DNA of 64,000 nt from Anoxynatronum sibiricum (GCF_039414295.1 NZ_JBCITM010000021.1:1-64000); one strand, 5' to 3'; positions 1-8,293 are shown, counted from the stretch's first letter. The notes: generated by a model not told the origin, from the letters alone. Made by a program: numbers and translations.

Positions 1-575
1 CAGCAAGGAAATGAAGCTTCCACAAGCTTCTCAATGTTTTCAACTTCTTCCACATTAAACCAGCTCTGTGTCATCAGCATTTTTCGGGTTTTTTGATTCA
101 CTGATCCTGGCACACCCATGGTAATTCACTTCAAGTAATGGTGATGTATCTCATTTTGATTCAGCAGGTTTTTAATGGATTCGATGATTGCATCGAACAA
201 GGCCAAGCTGTTTTCATAATTCAAGGTGAACATTTCTTCTTTTCCAATGATGTCAAGGGCCAGGTTGGCCAGGGCAATCTTTAAATGTTCGCCTTTTAAG
301 TCGACACTCACCATATAGCCCATGTTGTAATTGAAACCTACCAGCATGGGTTTTCTTCCACCTTCCGAATCACCCTCGCCAAGCTCTAATACGACATTCT
401 GCTCAACAAGCTGGTTGATATTTTTGTACACACTTGGAAGACTCAGGTTAAAGACACTGGACAGTTTAGCCCTTGAAGTCGGTCCATTTTTGTACAAATA
501 GTGAGCGAGTACCTTCTGATTGTTTTCTCGAATGTTTTGCGGTTTTTCGGTTTTACTCGTCATGATCTCCTTCAA
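1..575 (-). pseudogene. ROK-family transcriptional repressor, interrupted by an in-frame TGA and cut by the window edge
   Basis: The first 149 residues form a MarR-like winged helix (segment LSSVFNLSLPSVYKNINQLV) followed by the start of a ROK sugar-kinase-like domain (GGRKPMLVGFNYNMGYMVSVD). This is the arrangement of NagC/XylR-type repressors that sense sugars. The reading frame stops at TGA (126-128), yet the same frame continues open to base 1 and reads ITMGVPGSVNQ, the expected next ROK motif. Relatives usually have glycine at the stop position, so a GGA to TGA change would explain it. Translation could start at TTG 575 or at the ATG 12 bases further on (564), which has AAGGAG only 3 nt upstream. 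A strong promoter lies at 637-665. ROK identity is confident; loss of function is inferred and a sequencing error is not excluded. Confidence 0.75.
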
Positions 576-614
576 TTAGATCCACCCGCCTTGTCGTTGG
601 ACTTATTTAATATA

Positions 615-699
615 GTTTATTAAGTATGTTTGTTTTATAATACTTCTTGCCCAGCTCTTTGTCAATCATTTTTTTAATAAATCAGTATACTCAATAAAC
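615..699. promoter_or_regulatory. Pair of inverted operator-like sites flanking the ROK promoter
   Basis: GTTTATTAAGTAT (615-627) and ATACTCAATAAAC (687-699) are inverted copies matching at 12 of 13 positions. One lies just downstream of the -10 box and the other upstream of the -35 box. The spacing suits autoregulation by a repressor that loops DNA, but binding is inferred only. Confidence 0.5.
637..665 (-). promoter_or_regulatory. Vegetative promoter of the ROK gene
   Basis: Read on the minus strand, TTGACA (660-665) and TATTAT (637-642) are separated by exactly 17 bp. The predicted start of transcription falls near 630, about 55 bases before the ROK start codon. Confidence 0.75.
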
Positions 700-924
700 A
701 ATGCTGACTTCTCCCAGCTTAAATCTTGTTTCACATTGTACGCTGTTCTCATTCTATGCTCTACAGCCCTGTTTTGAGAATAATCACAGCCTGCTTATAC
801 AGCATTTGGCTGTGGTACAATTATACTCTCCCGTGAAACTACCGGTGCATTTCATGATGCCTTTAATCTCCATCACAATGATTCCCGATCCCCCCCATGC
901 AATCTGCTGGTATTATACAAACTT

Positions 925-1112
925 TTGATGGAAACTGACGAAACCCGTATAATAAATCCAATCACTTGATTGGAGCGCAGTAAAAATAGAGAGTTGTGAG
1001 GTTAATCGGACAAGATTTTTGTTTATCATGAAAAGTGCCTGTTAAAATAGGTTAACATGGCTGCAACACACAAACAGCCCACCGGATTTTCCCGACGGGC
1101 TGTTTGTGTGTT
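925..1112 (+). other. Promoter-palindrome-terminator unit without a gene (possible small RNA or deletion remnant)
   Basis: TTGATG (925-930) and TATAAT (948-953) have a 17-bp spacer on the plus strand. A perfect palindrome, CCAATCACTTGATTGG, covers 958-973, where transcription would begin. The next strong feature is the terminator hairpin at 1065-1112, giving a predicted transcript of about 150 nt. The only ORF I find between them is a five-codon one without a ribosome binding site. The remaining intergenic sequence (700-924) shows nothing recognisable. Confidence 0.4.
1065..1112. terminator. Long-stem terminator hairpin
   Basis: About 15 bp of stem (AACAGCCC arm at 1073-1080 against GGGCTGTT at 1097-1104, extended outward by CACACA/TGTGTG) with a T-run on the plus side. 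It can end the reductase gene (minus) and any plus-strand transcript arriving from 925. Confidence 0.75.
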
Positions 1113-1134
1113 TTTAGCCTTTGCTCTTATACTT

Positions 1135-3081
1135 TTATTGCTCCGGAACAAAATCAGGTACAGTTCCTGTGACAGCCACCTGACCGGCAATATAGCCGTG
1201 GACAGCTGCATCTGGAATCGCATTGGAGCCCAGGCGGTTGGTGCCATGAACCCCACCGGTGACTTCTCCGGCAGCATAGAGGCCGGGAATTACTTCACCC
1301 CAGATATCTTGCACCTCTGTTCGTTCTGTGATGGTCAAGCCGCCCATGGTATGGTGCACAGATGGCCATTGGGGAATGGCATAGTAGGGGCCTTTGTCGA
1401 TTTTCAGCATCACACCTTTATCGATGACTTTGCCGAACTCTGGGTCACTGCCATTTTCCACAAACTCATTGTGACGCTCAATGGTTTCTTTCAGGGTTTC
1501 GCCCGTCATATTGATGGTGTTGCCGGCGTATTGATGATCACTAATGATCTGTGCCAGTTCTTCAAGGCTGTCGGCTTTAAAGATGCGGTCATCTTTCATG
1601 CCGTTGGATAACTGAGTTTCGGCGATAAAACCACCTTTGTCAACAATTTCCTGACCAAAGATGGAGAAAGTGGGGAATCCGCCGCTTTCCTGGGCTGCCC
1701 TGGAGCACACATCTCTGCGCTCTCCTTCGTTCACGTAACGCTGTCCATTTTCATCCACATATACAATTCCGGAACTGGGGCCGCTGAAGGGAATCACCGC
1801 AGTTGCATCCAGTACACCATTATTGGGATTGGCGAAGGGATATAATTGAATATAGGACATTTGAGTGGTGTTGGCACCCACTTCCTGGGCCATGATAATA
1901 CCTTCACCAGTGGCGCCCACATGGTTGGTGGTGGGAATGTCAGCTGTCAGGGCCGGCACATGCTTGGAACGCATTTCCACATTGCCGCCGAAACCACCGG
2001 TGGCCAGAATCACGCCCTTCTCTGCCTTTACGTATTTAGCGCCGTCTTTAGTTTCCACTTCAATGCCTACAACCCTTCCGGTTTCTCCGCCTTCACGGAA
2101 AATACGGGTCATCTTTGTATTTAACATCACCGTGGCATCGGTGGCTTCCAGCATTTTTTTCTGTACCTGTACAATATCCGCGCCAACGCCATTTATGGTG
2201 GTGTAAGTGCGGTAACCGTAATGGCCGCCGGGACGCGTGATGGACTCCCGCACTTCCAGGCCGTTGTCCAGCATCATATTGAGAAAGAAAGGAGCCCCGT
2301 AAACGAAGTTGCGTACCAACTTCACGTCACCCATATAATCGCCGCCAATAATGGTATCTTCAATATGTTTTTCAGCCGTGTCAGGTTCCAGTCCCAGCTT
2401 GGTATACATATCGTCGGCAATATTGCTGGTGTAAGAGGCATATACGCCTCCATTGATTTGAGAGTTGCCTCCCAATACCGGCATTTTGTCGATGAGCAGG
2501 GTTTCAGCTCCATTTTCAACTGCACTGTAAGCGGCTGCCAGGCCGGCAAATCCGCCGCCAATCACCACCACGTCATAGGTCATGTCCCAGCTTTCCGGCA
2601 TCTGACTGCTGCTCATGCCCTGGCGACCCACTGGTGCCGTTTCACTTCCTGATGCTGCCGCCATAAATTCATCTGCTACACCACCGGCTTCTTCGATGGC
2701 CTGCTGAACTGCATCGATGATGGCCTGACTGGTGATGGTGGCACCTGAGATGGTGTCGACATGAATGTTCTGCTCAGATACAATAGCTGCTGGAATTTCT
2801 TCCAGTGCGGCATCAGAAACACCCGGTGTTTCTTCATGTGCGACCACTTCCACTGCCTGAATTTCTTTTTCCCCCAGAGTGACTTTCACCGTCATGGGTT
2901 TCATCCCGGTGACTTCCACCATATACTCTCCCGGAGTCATGGGTGTGATCATATTTCCAGCTTCTTCTCCCGGGTCTGCCGGCGCTGCTGTCTGGCTACC
3001 CGCTGTTGAACCACAACCCGCCAAAGATCCTAAAAGACACAACATCAGTAAAAAAGTAATCGTTTTCTTGAATCGTTTCAT
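1135..3081 (-). CDS. Lipid-anchored FMN-binding/FAD-dependent reductase (fumarate/urocanate reductase-like)
   Basis: This 648-aa protein starts at the ATG preceded by AAAGGAGG; an upstream in-frame start has no such support. Residues 1-23 are a lipoprotein signal with lipobox LAGC (Cys23). An FMN-binding domain follows, with DTISGAT at 109-115. The D-x-x-SGAT pattern is the known site where ApbE attaches FMN to threonine outside the cell. From about residue 170 comes a flavocytochrome-c-type FAD domain with VIGGGFAGLAAA and a C-terminal HGTNRLGSNA segment. Relatives reduce fumarate, urocanate or similar enoates as terminal acceptors. The substrate cannot be read from the sequence. It lies directly downstream of a merR gene and has a MerR-type promoter at 3203-3233. 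Confidence 0.88.
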   Translation of the reverse strand: MKRFKKTITFLLMLCLLGSLAGCGSTAGSQTAAPADPGEEAGNMITPMTPGEYMVEVTGMKPMTVKVTLGEKEIQAVEVVAHEETPGVSDAALEEIPAAIVSEQNIHVDTISGATITSQAIIDAVQQAIEEAGGVADEFMAAASGSETAPVGRQGMSSSQMPESWDMTYDVVVIGGGFAGLAAAYSAVENGAETLLIDKMPVLGGNSQINGGVYASYTSNIADDMYTKLGLEPDTAEKHIEDTIIGGDYMGDVKLVRNFVYGAPFFLNMMLDNGLEVRESITRPGGHYGYRTYTTINGVGADIVQVQKKMLEATDATVMLNTKMTRIFREGGETGRVVGIEVETKDGAKYVKAEKGVILATGGFGGNVEMRSKHVPALTADIPTTNHVGATGEGIIMAQEVGANTTQMSYIQLYPFANPNNGVLDATAVIPFSGPSSGIVYVDENGQRYVNEGERRDVCSRAAQESGGFPTFSIFGQEIVDKGGFIAETQLSNGMKDDRIFKADSLEELAQIISDHQYAGNTINMTGETLKETIERHNEFVENGSDPEFGKVIDKGVMLKIDKGPYYAIPQWPSVHHTMGGLTITERTEVQDIWGEVIPGLYAAGEVTGGVHGTNRLGSNAIPDAAVHGYIAGQVAVTGTVPDFVPEQ

Positions 3082-3202
3082 TCCTTGCTCCTCCTTTGTC
3101 ATTGGGCCATTCAAGTGCTTGATCGCCTGCTGCTGAAACACGGAGCATCGTGTTGCCCGTTCGATCCACTCCATTGCTTCAGTGTTTTGTTAATCATTTA
3201 AC

Positions 3203-3233
3203 ATTATAAGCTATCAAGCAACTTTACCTGCAA
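3203..3233 (-). promoter_or_regulatory. MerR-type promoter (19-bp spacer) of the flavin reductase
   Basis: On the minus strand, TTGCAG (3228-3233) and TATAAT (3203-3208) are separated by 19 bp, the over-long spacing typical of MerR-activated promoters. The spacer carries an imperfect dyad with AAG/CTT ends. The MerR-family gene is immediately upstream. Confidence 0.65.
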
Positions 3234-3252
3234 CCCTCCGGAGGAAAATATT

Positions 3253-4080
3253 TTACCGGGCTTTCTTCACCGGCAGCCAGAGATCAATGTACTGTCTGTA
3301 CGGTTTCACTTCATGGGGTTTATCCTGATTGCTGTCTGAAAAAATGATCTGCCCCCAGGGGTCACCATCCATTTCCAAGCCTGCATTGGAAAGGAAAGAG
3401 AGGGTTTCATCAGCAACGTTTAATGAGGCAATTTCTTCGCTTCTTACTGCGAGCACGGTATGGGCACAGAGTCTTTCAGGAATGCAGCGGGTGGTCTTCA
3501 GCGCCAATAGTCCATACCCATCGGCCTGGTGCAGGTCGATGGAAAACCCTTTGTGTTTCCGCTTCATGGTTTGATGCGCCTGCATCTGCTGTCCGTCATA
3601 AAAAGCAGTGATTTTTGAAACCGGCAGCGCGTCTACCCAGACCATGGTATCGGGCACCAGTTCTTCCTGCAGCACATTATCAGGCTGGCTGTAGAAAAAC
3701 GCCAGGGGTGGTGACTGACGCATCACAAACTTTCCCACGAGCTCCGGCAACGCTCTTATTTTTCCCCGGTATTCATCAATGATGGCGGCGACCATCATTA
3801 AGTGTTTGATTTTATCACTTGTTTCAGCGTATTTTCGATCCAGGGTTTCTGCGATACTTTCCGGCGTGGAGGCAGAAAACTGTTTCACCACTTCACTGAT
3901 TTGGTAGCCCATGGCCAGATATTTGCGGGCACTGATCAGGCGGGCAATGGCGTTTTCATCATAGGAGCGCCGTCCAGCGGCATCTTTGACGGGCTTAATC
4001 AATCCTTTTTCTTCATAAAACCGCACTGCCTGTCTGGTAAAGCCAAACATGCGGGAAACCTGACCGATGGAAAATTGCAT
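3253..4080 (-). CDS. MerR-family transcriptional regulator with a GyrI-like C-terminal region
   Basis: The 275-aa protein starts at the ATG (MQFSIGQVSRMF) that follows AGAGGG; the start six codons upstream is less likely. Residues 1-70 are a MerR winged helix (IGQVSRMFGFTRQAVRFYEEKGLI, then GRRSYDENAIARL). A helical dimerisation segment follows, and residues 120-275 resemble the effector-binding domain of BmrR-like multidrug regulators. No metal-binding cysteine cluster is present, so an organic ligand is more likely than a metal. The adjacent 19-bp-spacer promoter points to control of the flavin reductase gene. Its own promoter was not identified. Confidence 0.85.
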   Translation of the reverse strand: MQFSIGQVSRMFGFTRQAVRFYEEKGLIKPVKDAAGRRSYDENAIARLISARKYLAMGYQISEVVKQFSASTPESIAETLDRKYAETSDKIKHLMMVAAIIDEYRGKIRALPELVGKFVMRQSPPLAFFYSQPDNVLQEELVPDTMVWVDALPVSKITAFYDGQQMQAHQTMKRKHKGFSIDLHQADGYGLLALKTTRCIPERLCAHTVLAVRSEEIASLNVADETLSFLSNAGLEMDGDPWGQIIFSDSNQDKPHEVKPYRQYIDLWLPVKKAR

Positions 4081-4156
4081 TTGGAGCCCTCTTTTCAATC
4101 TGTTTATTTTTTTGCCCTGCCGGTAACCGATTCTTGGGAATTGAGCTGTCTCATCC

Positions 4157-4198
4157 AGAAAAGCAGCTTCAGAACCATTGCTCTGAAACTGCTTTTCT
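4157..4198. terminator. Terminator hairpin upstream of merR
   Basis: AAAAGCAG and CTGCTTTT arms with an extended TTCAGA/TCTGAA stem and an 8-9 nt loop, followed by T-rich sequence on both strands. It ends transcription of the small gene at 4216-4452. Confidence 0.7.
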
Positions 4199-4215
4199 TT
4201 TTCTTCCCATCGTTT

Positions 4216-4452
4216 TCAATTGTCATCTTCTTTTTCTTCCCGGCAAATGGTTTCTGCCACCTCCATCAACAGCGCCATGGTGCGGACTCTTTCAGCCTCT
4301 TCTTTGAGATAGCTGGCCAAACATCCCCGGTTGTCACCGGATACTCTCTGCTCAACAGAAGAAATGGCTTCGTGGCTGATTTTAGGTGTTGATGAATGGT
4401 TTTGCCGGGTGCATGTGCCATTTTTTTTGAAGGGAATCACTTTTCGTTTCAT
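4216..4452 (-). CDS. Small hypothetical protein (78 aa)
   Basis: An ORF beginning MKRKVIPFKKNG with AAGGA 7-8 nt before its ATG and a terminator just after its stop, so it is probably a real gene. The N-terminal third is basic. The C-terminal half (KEEAERVRTMALLMEVAETI) looks helical and acidic. There are two cysteines plus a third near the C-terminus, no signal peptide and no membrane segment. I do not recognise the family. It sits alone between merR and rplY. Confidence 0.5.
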   Translation of the reverse strand: MKRKVIPFKKNGTCTRQNHSSTPKISHEAISSVEQRVSGDNRGCLASYLKEEAERVRTMALLMEVAETICREEKEDDN

Positions 4453-4560
4453 GTTCACACATCCTTCTTTGCTTCAAAGATGAAGGTTCACATGAATACT
4501 CTTTTCGCGATGCAACGTTAAAAACCCTTTTTTTTGGGGTCGTTTTTTTGGTATTTTTGT

Positions 4561-4598
4561 AAAAAAACCTTTCCGTCGGATCAATCGCGTCGGAAAGG
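4561..4598 (-). terminator. rplY terminator
   Basis: Minus-strand hairpin CCTTTCCG...CGGAAAGG followed directly by seven T residues, 35 nt after the rplY stop. Confidence 0.88.
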
Positions 4599-4632
4599 CT
4601 GGATAATGCTTTGCAAACTGGAAGGATTGGTT

Positions 4633-5274
4633 TTATTGTTCGTCTGAATCAGCTTCGCCAACAACCGGAACGGCCGCTGCATCCACTTCTTCACCTTCTT
4701 CGGTTTCTTCAGCTGCCTGCTGAATGTAAACCAAAGTCCCGATAACCGTTTCCATCTCACCAAGAATTTCAATGTTCTCGTCGCTGGCCACGTTCAGATC
4801 GGCAAATGTAATGTTGTCTTGCTCCTGCAGCAGGGCCGCATCCACTTCCACGTGTTCGGGCATGTGGCGGGGGAACATTTGCAGGTCAACTTCATTGGCC
4901 TGAATCTGAAGCACGTGGTCACCGCGTTCAACGGCGTCACGGTTCAGAACAGTGATGTTGAAAGTCATTTTCAGTTTTTCGTTTTCATCCAGGGCTTGAA
5001 GATCCAAATGAATGAACTGGTTCTTCATGTATTCCTTCTGGATTTCCTTGATAATGCCGAAGCTTTTTTCTCCGCCAATATTCAGGGTGATTTTACGGTT
5101 GGTACCGAACTCTGCGATCAGGCGTCTCAATTCACGCTCATCGGCATAAACGGATTTCGGCTCCATGCTTTTGCTGTATACCACGCCAGGAATATTACCT
5201 GCCTTACGGGCAGCTTTGACGGTCATTCCCTGGATTTTATCCCGGGTTACCAGTGTCAGTACTGGAGTTGCCAT
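4633..5274 (-). CDS. rplY: 50S ribosomal protein L25 / general stress protein Ctc
   Basis: This 213-aa protein binds 5S rRNA in the large ribosomal subunit. The N-terminal L25 beta-barrel occupies about residues 1-95 (GNIPGVVYSK, KNQFIHLDLQAL). It is followed by the TL5/Ctc C-terminal beta domain and an acidic tail (EEGEEVD). The length is normal for the two-domain CTC form of Firmicutes. The start ATG has AAGGAGAG upstream and a strong terminator follows the stop. Nothing unusual is seen. Confidence 0.93.
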   Translation of the reverse strand: MATPVLTLVTRDKIQGMTVKAARKAGNIPGVVYSKSMEPKSVYADERELRRLIAEFGTNRKITLNIGGEKSFGIIKEIQKEYMKNQFIHLDLQALDENEKLKMTFNITVLNRDAVERGDHVLQIQANEVDLQMFPRHMPEHVEVDAALLQEQDNITFADLNVASDENIEILGEMETVIGTLVYIQQAAEETEEGEEVDAAAVPVVGEADSDEQ

Positions 5275-5344
5275 GGGTTCACTCTCCTTTCCTGTTTTCA
5301 GGAATTTTCATTTGAAATGGTGATTGCCGTGAAGCAACCGCTCT

Positions 5345-7102
5345 TTATTCTGATTCGGTGTCGCCGGTTGTTCCTTCTTCATCTGCTTCTTCATCTGCTT
5401 CTTCATCTGCTTCTTCATCTGCTTCTTCATCTGCTTCTTCATCTGCTTCTTCATCTGCTTCTTCTCCCGGTATCGGCGGCAGCGGGGGTGTTTTGTAACG
5501 GCTCAGGCCCTCTCGGAAGGCCGCTACGTATTCCGGGGCTTCATCCAGTTTGTAGATGCGGCCGGGGTTTCCTGCTGCATCCCAGTCGATGCCGTTCCAC
5601 CAGATGGCCACACGAATATTTTCAAATCGGGGCATGTGGTAGAACATGGCGTGAATCCACTGGGTTTTGTCGCCACCATGGGAGTTGCTGCCAAATTCGG
5701 TGATGATAAAGGGATGTTGGAACAATCGCATGTATTCGTCATACAGGGGCGGGTAAATCTCATGGAAAGGCCGCCAGGGTTCTCCCGGAAAATAGGTGCC
5801 CGGATTATAACCTGTCAGGCCGATGAGATCCACATAGTCATCCCCCGGATAGTAAGTTAGGTAATGGTTCCAGGCAAAGCCTGGAAAAGAGTCGTCGTGA
5901 GGGTTCCAGACCCAAATGACATTGTTGACACCGGCTTTTTCAAAGTACTCATACACATACCGCCAGGACGCCAGGTACACCTCAGTGTCCATGGAAGCCC
6001 AGTAGGCAGAATAGGAGCACCAGTCGCCGTTCATTTCGTTGTTCAGGCGAAAGAGCACCGGGTCGCCGAAGTCTTTCAGTCCCTGGGCAAAGGCTTCCAG
6101 CAGCTGATCATGTTCCCCTTCCAACAGCGCATACAAACTGCGGTTGTTCAGGGATTTATCCAGATACTCGGTTTGCAGGGTGAGCACCACATGGCGGTCC
6201 CGCTCCCGGGCATTGATCAGTTCCTGCCTTGGAAAGTCGCTTCCCAGATTTTTGTAGAGCAGGAGAAAGCGGAACTGATGATTCAGCTGATTTTCCAGCT
6301 GGGTCAGGGGCGAAAAGTTGCGGGGGGCTGATGATTCAAAGATGCCCCAGGCCATTTCTTCATTGTTGATGAAGTAGTGGTCATAAAACCGCTGGGTCGC
6401 CTCATTCCATCGTCTTTCCACTGGCTGGTACTTCACGTGCATTCCAGGAGTTGCCGTTGTTTCCGTGAGCCGAAAACTGTCGATGATCTCCCGGTGATTC
6501 TCCAGGGGCTTGGCAGATTTGAACAGCAGGGTGTAAACCTCCTGGCTGTTTTTCACATAAACCGCCTTGGCGTAATAGGGCCTGTCGGCGTCCATGGCCG
6601 TCATCGGGGTGCGCCGCCATTGGAGAAAGTCAACTTTCATGCCATCCACGCTGATGGTTTCCCGACTTTCCACCTGGTGGTCCTGCCGATTGTTAAGAAA
6701 ACCACGGCTGTAGGCAATGTAACTGGAAGCGGAATGAACAGTTCTGTTGAAGTTGTCATAGTAGATTTCCAGCCGGGTTTCAGAATCTTCCAGTACGGCC
6801 CTCACAGCAGAAAGGGACATGTCTGCTTCCCAGGTGTCGGGGACCGTCAGCTGATATCCCCGTGAGTGGTTGATGAAGGTCATCCACCCGGGGGCTGCCT
6901 CTTTCAGTTGCTGCACATCTTCCCAGTGATGCCACTGGTGATCCTGCTGCTCCTGTTGATGTTGCACCGGTTCGCCATTTTTGATGATGCGGGGCAAAGT
7001 TGTCTCAGCCGATACCAGCATTGTTGCCGGCAGCATCCATAACATCACGGCCAGCATTACCAGCCATGTCGGTTTGCTGCAGGGGGTTCCCTTTTTTTTC
7101 AT
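5345..7102 (-). CDS. Secreted GH26-like glycosyl hydrolase with an acidic tandem-repeat tail
   Basis: This 585-aa protein opens with a signal peptide (WLVMLAVMLWMLPATMLVSA). Residues about 55-200 resemble a PsbP/DUF1795-like beta domain (RGYQLTVPDTWEA). The C-terminal 300 residues match the GH26 TIM barrel: RLNNEMNGDW carries the likely acid/base glutamate, FIITEFGSNS the likely nucleophile glutamate, and VIWVWNPHDD and WWNGIDWD are also present. GH26 enzymes act on beta-mannans or related glucans; the substrate here is not known. The protein ends in seven ADEE units coded by a perfect 12-bp repeat, with no anchoring motif. RBS AAAGGAG precedes the ATG. Confidence 0.8.
   Translation of the reverse strand: MKKKGTPCSKPTWLVMLAVMLWMLPATMLVSAETTLPRIIKNGEPVQHQQEQQDHQWHHWEDVQQLKEAAPGWMTFINHSRGYQLTVPDTWEADMSLSAVRAVLEDSETRLEIYYDNFNRTVHSASSYIAYSRGFLNNRQDHQVESRETISVDGMKVDFLQWRRTPMTAMDADRPYYAKAVYVKNSQEVYTLLFKSAKPLENHREIIDSFRLTETTATPGMHVKYQPVERRWNEATQRFYDHYFINNEEMAWGIFESSAPRNFSPLTQLENQLNHQFRFLLLYKNLGSDFPRQELINARERDRHVVLTLQTEYLDKSLNNRSLYALLEGEHDQLLEAFAQGLKDFGDPVLFRLNNEMNGDWCSYSAYWASMDTEVYLASWRYVYEYFEKAGVNNVIWVWNPHDDSFPGFAWNHYLTYYPGDDYVDLIGLTGYNPGTYFPGEPWRPFHEIYPPLYDEYMRLFQHPFIITEFGSNSHGGDKTQWIHAMFYHMPRFENIRVAIWWNGIDWDAAGNPGRIYKLDEAPEYVAAFREGLSRYKTPPLPPIPGEEADEEADEEADEEADEEADEEADEEADEEGTTGDTESE
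5381..5464. repeat. 12-bp tandem repeat, seven units, inside the GH26-like gene
   Basis: ATCTGCTTCTTC repeats at 12-bp spacing from 5381 to 5464 (plus strand). It encodes (ADEE)n on the minus strand. Copy number changes would stay in frame. Confidence 0.95.
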
Positions 7103-7202
7103 GGGGACACTCCTTTGCCTTAGTGGTGGTGATCAGACTGCCTGCTTCACGGCCACAGGCAAAAATAGCCTGAAGGTTACCCGCCAGACTATCCACAGAA
7201 TG

Positions 7203-7433
7203 CTATTCAACTGTGTAAGGCAGCAAAGCCATATGTCTGGAACGTTTGATAGCCTGTGTCACGTCACGCTGGTGAATGGCGCAGTTGCCTGTGATTCGAC
7301 GGGGCAAAATCTTACCGCGCTCAGTGAGGTATTTTTTCAGACGGCCAATTTCTTTGTAATCAATCACCGCTTTTTTATCGGCACAAAAAGTACAGATTTT
7401 TTTGCGGGATTTGCGTTTTCTTCGGTTCATCAT
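7203..7433 (-). CDS. rpsR: 30S ribosomal protein S18
   Basis: The 76-aa protein carries the S18 signature (KKYLTERGKILPRRITG, HQRDVTQAIKRSRHMALLPY). A CTFC pair near the N-terminus is the usual zinc-type variant. The start is taken as MMNRRKRK, 9 nt after GGAGGG; an earlier in-frame start is rejected because it would lie on that ribosome binding site. It is the third gene of the rpsF-ssb-rpsR operon. S18 pairs with S6 in the 30S platform. Confidence 0.95.
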   Translation of the reverse strand: MMNRRKRKSRKKICTFCADKKAVIDYKEIGRLKKYLTERGKILPRRITGNCAIHQRDVTQAIKRSRHMALLPYTVE

Positions 7434-7519
7434 GGGAATCTTCCCTCCTTCATTCATGTGATACTTGTTTCCTGCAGTGCTATAAAATGATGCATACCCA
7501 CAACATACGGCTTCCCACC

Positions 7520-7990
7520 TTAGAAGGGCAGGTCATCGTCGTCTTCCATGGTTTCAAATTCTGTCAGGTCGATGTCATCAGGGTTAAATCCCCCATCAGA
7601 CTGTTGCTGTTGCTGTGTGTTTCGTTGTGGTGGCTGGGGTCTTGAAGGCTGTTGATAGTCGCCGCCTGATCTTCCGCCGCCTCCGCCGCTTCCGATGAAC
7701 TCAACGGTGTTGGCAACCACTTCTGTCACATAGCGCTTTTCACCATTCTGTGTTTCGTAGGAACGGGTCTGCATACGGCCCTGAATACCTACTTCCCGGC
7801 CTTTTGCAAGGTAGTTGGCGCAATTTTCCGCCTGCTTTTCCCAGACAACAACGGGAATAAAGTCTGCTTCGCTGTCTTTTCCGAAACTACGGTTCACCGC
7901 TACGGTGAAGGTGGCCACCGCCTTGCCTGTGCCGGTAAATCTCAGTTCAGGGTCTTTGGTCAGTCTTCCGATCAAAATGACGGTATTCAT
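7520..7990 (-). CDS. ssb: Single-stranded DNA-binding protein
   Basis: This 156-aa protein has an N-terminal OB fold (MNTVILIGRLTKDPELRFT, residues 1-105), a glycine/glutamine-rich disordered linker and the conserved acidic tip DDDDLPF that docks repair and replication partners. It coats ssDNA during replication, recombination and repair. It lies between rpsF and rpsR with a 12-base gap to rpsF, the usual Firmicute arrangement. The ATG chosen is preceded by a GGTGGTGTGAGG stretch; a GTG two codons upstream is possible. Confidence 0.95.
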   Translation of the reverse strand: MNTVILIGRLTKDPELRFTGTGKAVATFTVAVNRSFGKDSEADFIPVVVWEKQAENCANYLAKGREVGIQGRMQTRSYETQNGEKRYVTEVVANTVEFIGSGGGGGRSGGDYQQPSRPQPPQRNTQQQQQSDGGFNPDDIDLTEFETMEDDDDLPF

Positions 7991-8002
7991 CCTCACACCA
8001 CC

Positions 8003-8287
8003 CTATTCTTCGATTTTTACGATCATGTGACGGATCACTTCATCAGCAATTTTCAGGTTACGATCCAGTTCTTTGTTCAGGTCTGGGCCAGCCTGGAAAT
8101 TTACCAATACATAAAAGCCCTCTTTTTCCTTCTGAATTTCATAGGCAAGCTTCCGCAGGCCCCATTGCTCAACAGAGTCAACGGTACCGTCGGCATCAAT
8201 AATGCCTTTGAACTTCTCCAAGAGAGCTTCACGTTGTGATTCTTCAGTATTGGGGTTCAGAATGTACATTAATTCGTACTTGTTCAT
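8003..8287 (-). CDS. rpsF: 30S ribosomal protein S6
   Basis: The 94-aa protein has the S6 fold signature (YELMYILNPNTEE, WGLRKLAYEIQKEKEGFYVLVNF). The ATG starting MNKYEL is chosen because it lies 9-10 nt from GGAGG; an ATG two codons earlier is only 4 nt from it. It is the first gene of rpsF-ssb-rpsR and has a leader hairpin next to its ribosome binding site that may mediate autoregulation by S6:S18. Confidence 0.94.
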   Translation of the reverse strand: MNKYELMYILNPNTEESQREALLEKFKGIIDADGTVDSVEQWGLRKLAYEIQKEKEGFYVLVNFQAGPDLNKELDRNLKIADEVIRHMIVKIEE

Positions 8288-8293
8288 CGTCAT

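Noticed and set aside
701..928. 75-codon plus-strand frame in the ROK/reductase gap
   Set aside because: No ribosome binding site, no recognisable sequence, and it lies across a region of upstream regulatory sites.
1057..1611. 184-codon plus-strand frame starting in the terminator
   Set aside because: It begins inside the terminator hairpin and is antisense to the flavin reductase, whose motifs are clear.
4819..5703. Long plus-strand frame with an LLLH repeat
   Set aside because: It is antisense to rplY and the GH26-like gene; the LLLH repeat is the complement of the ADEE-coding units.
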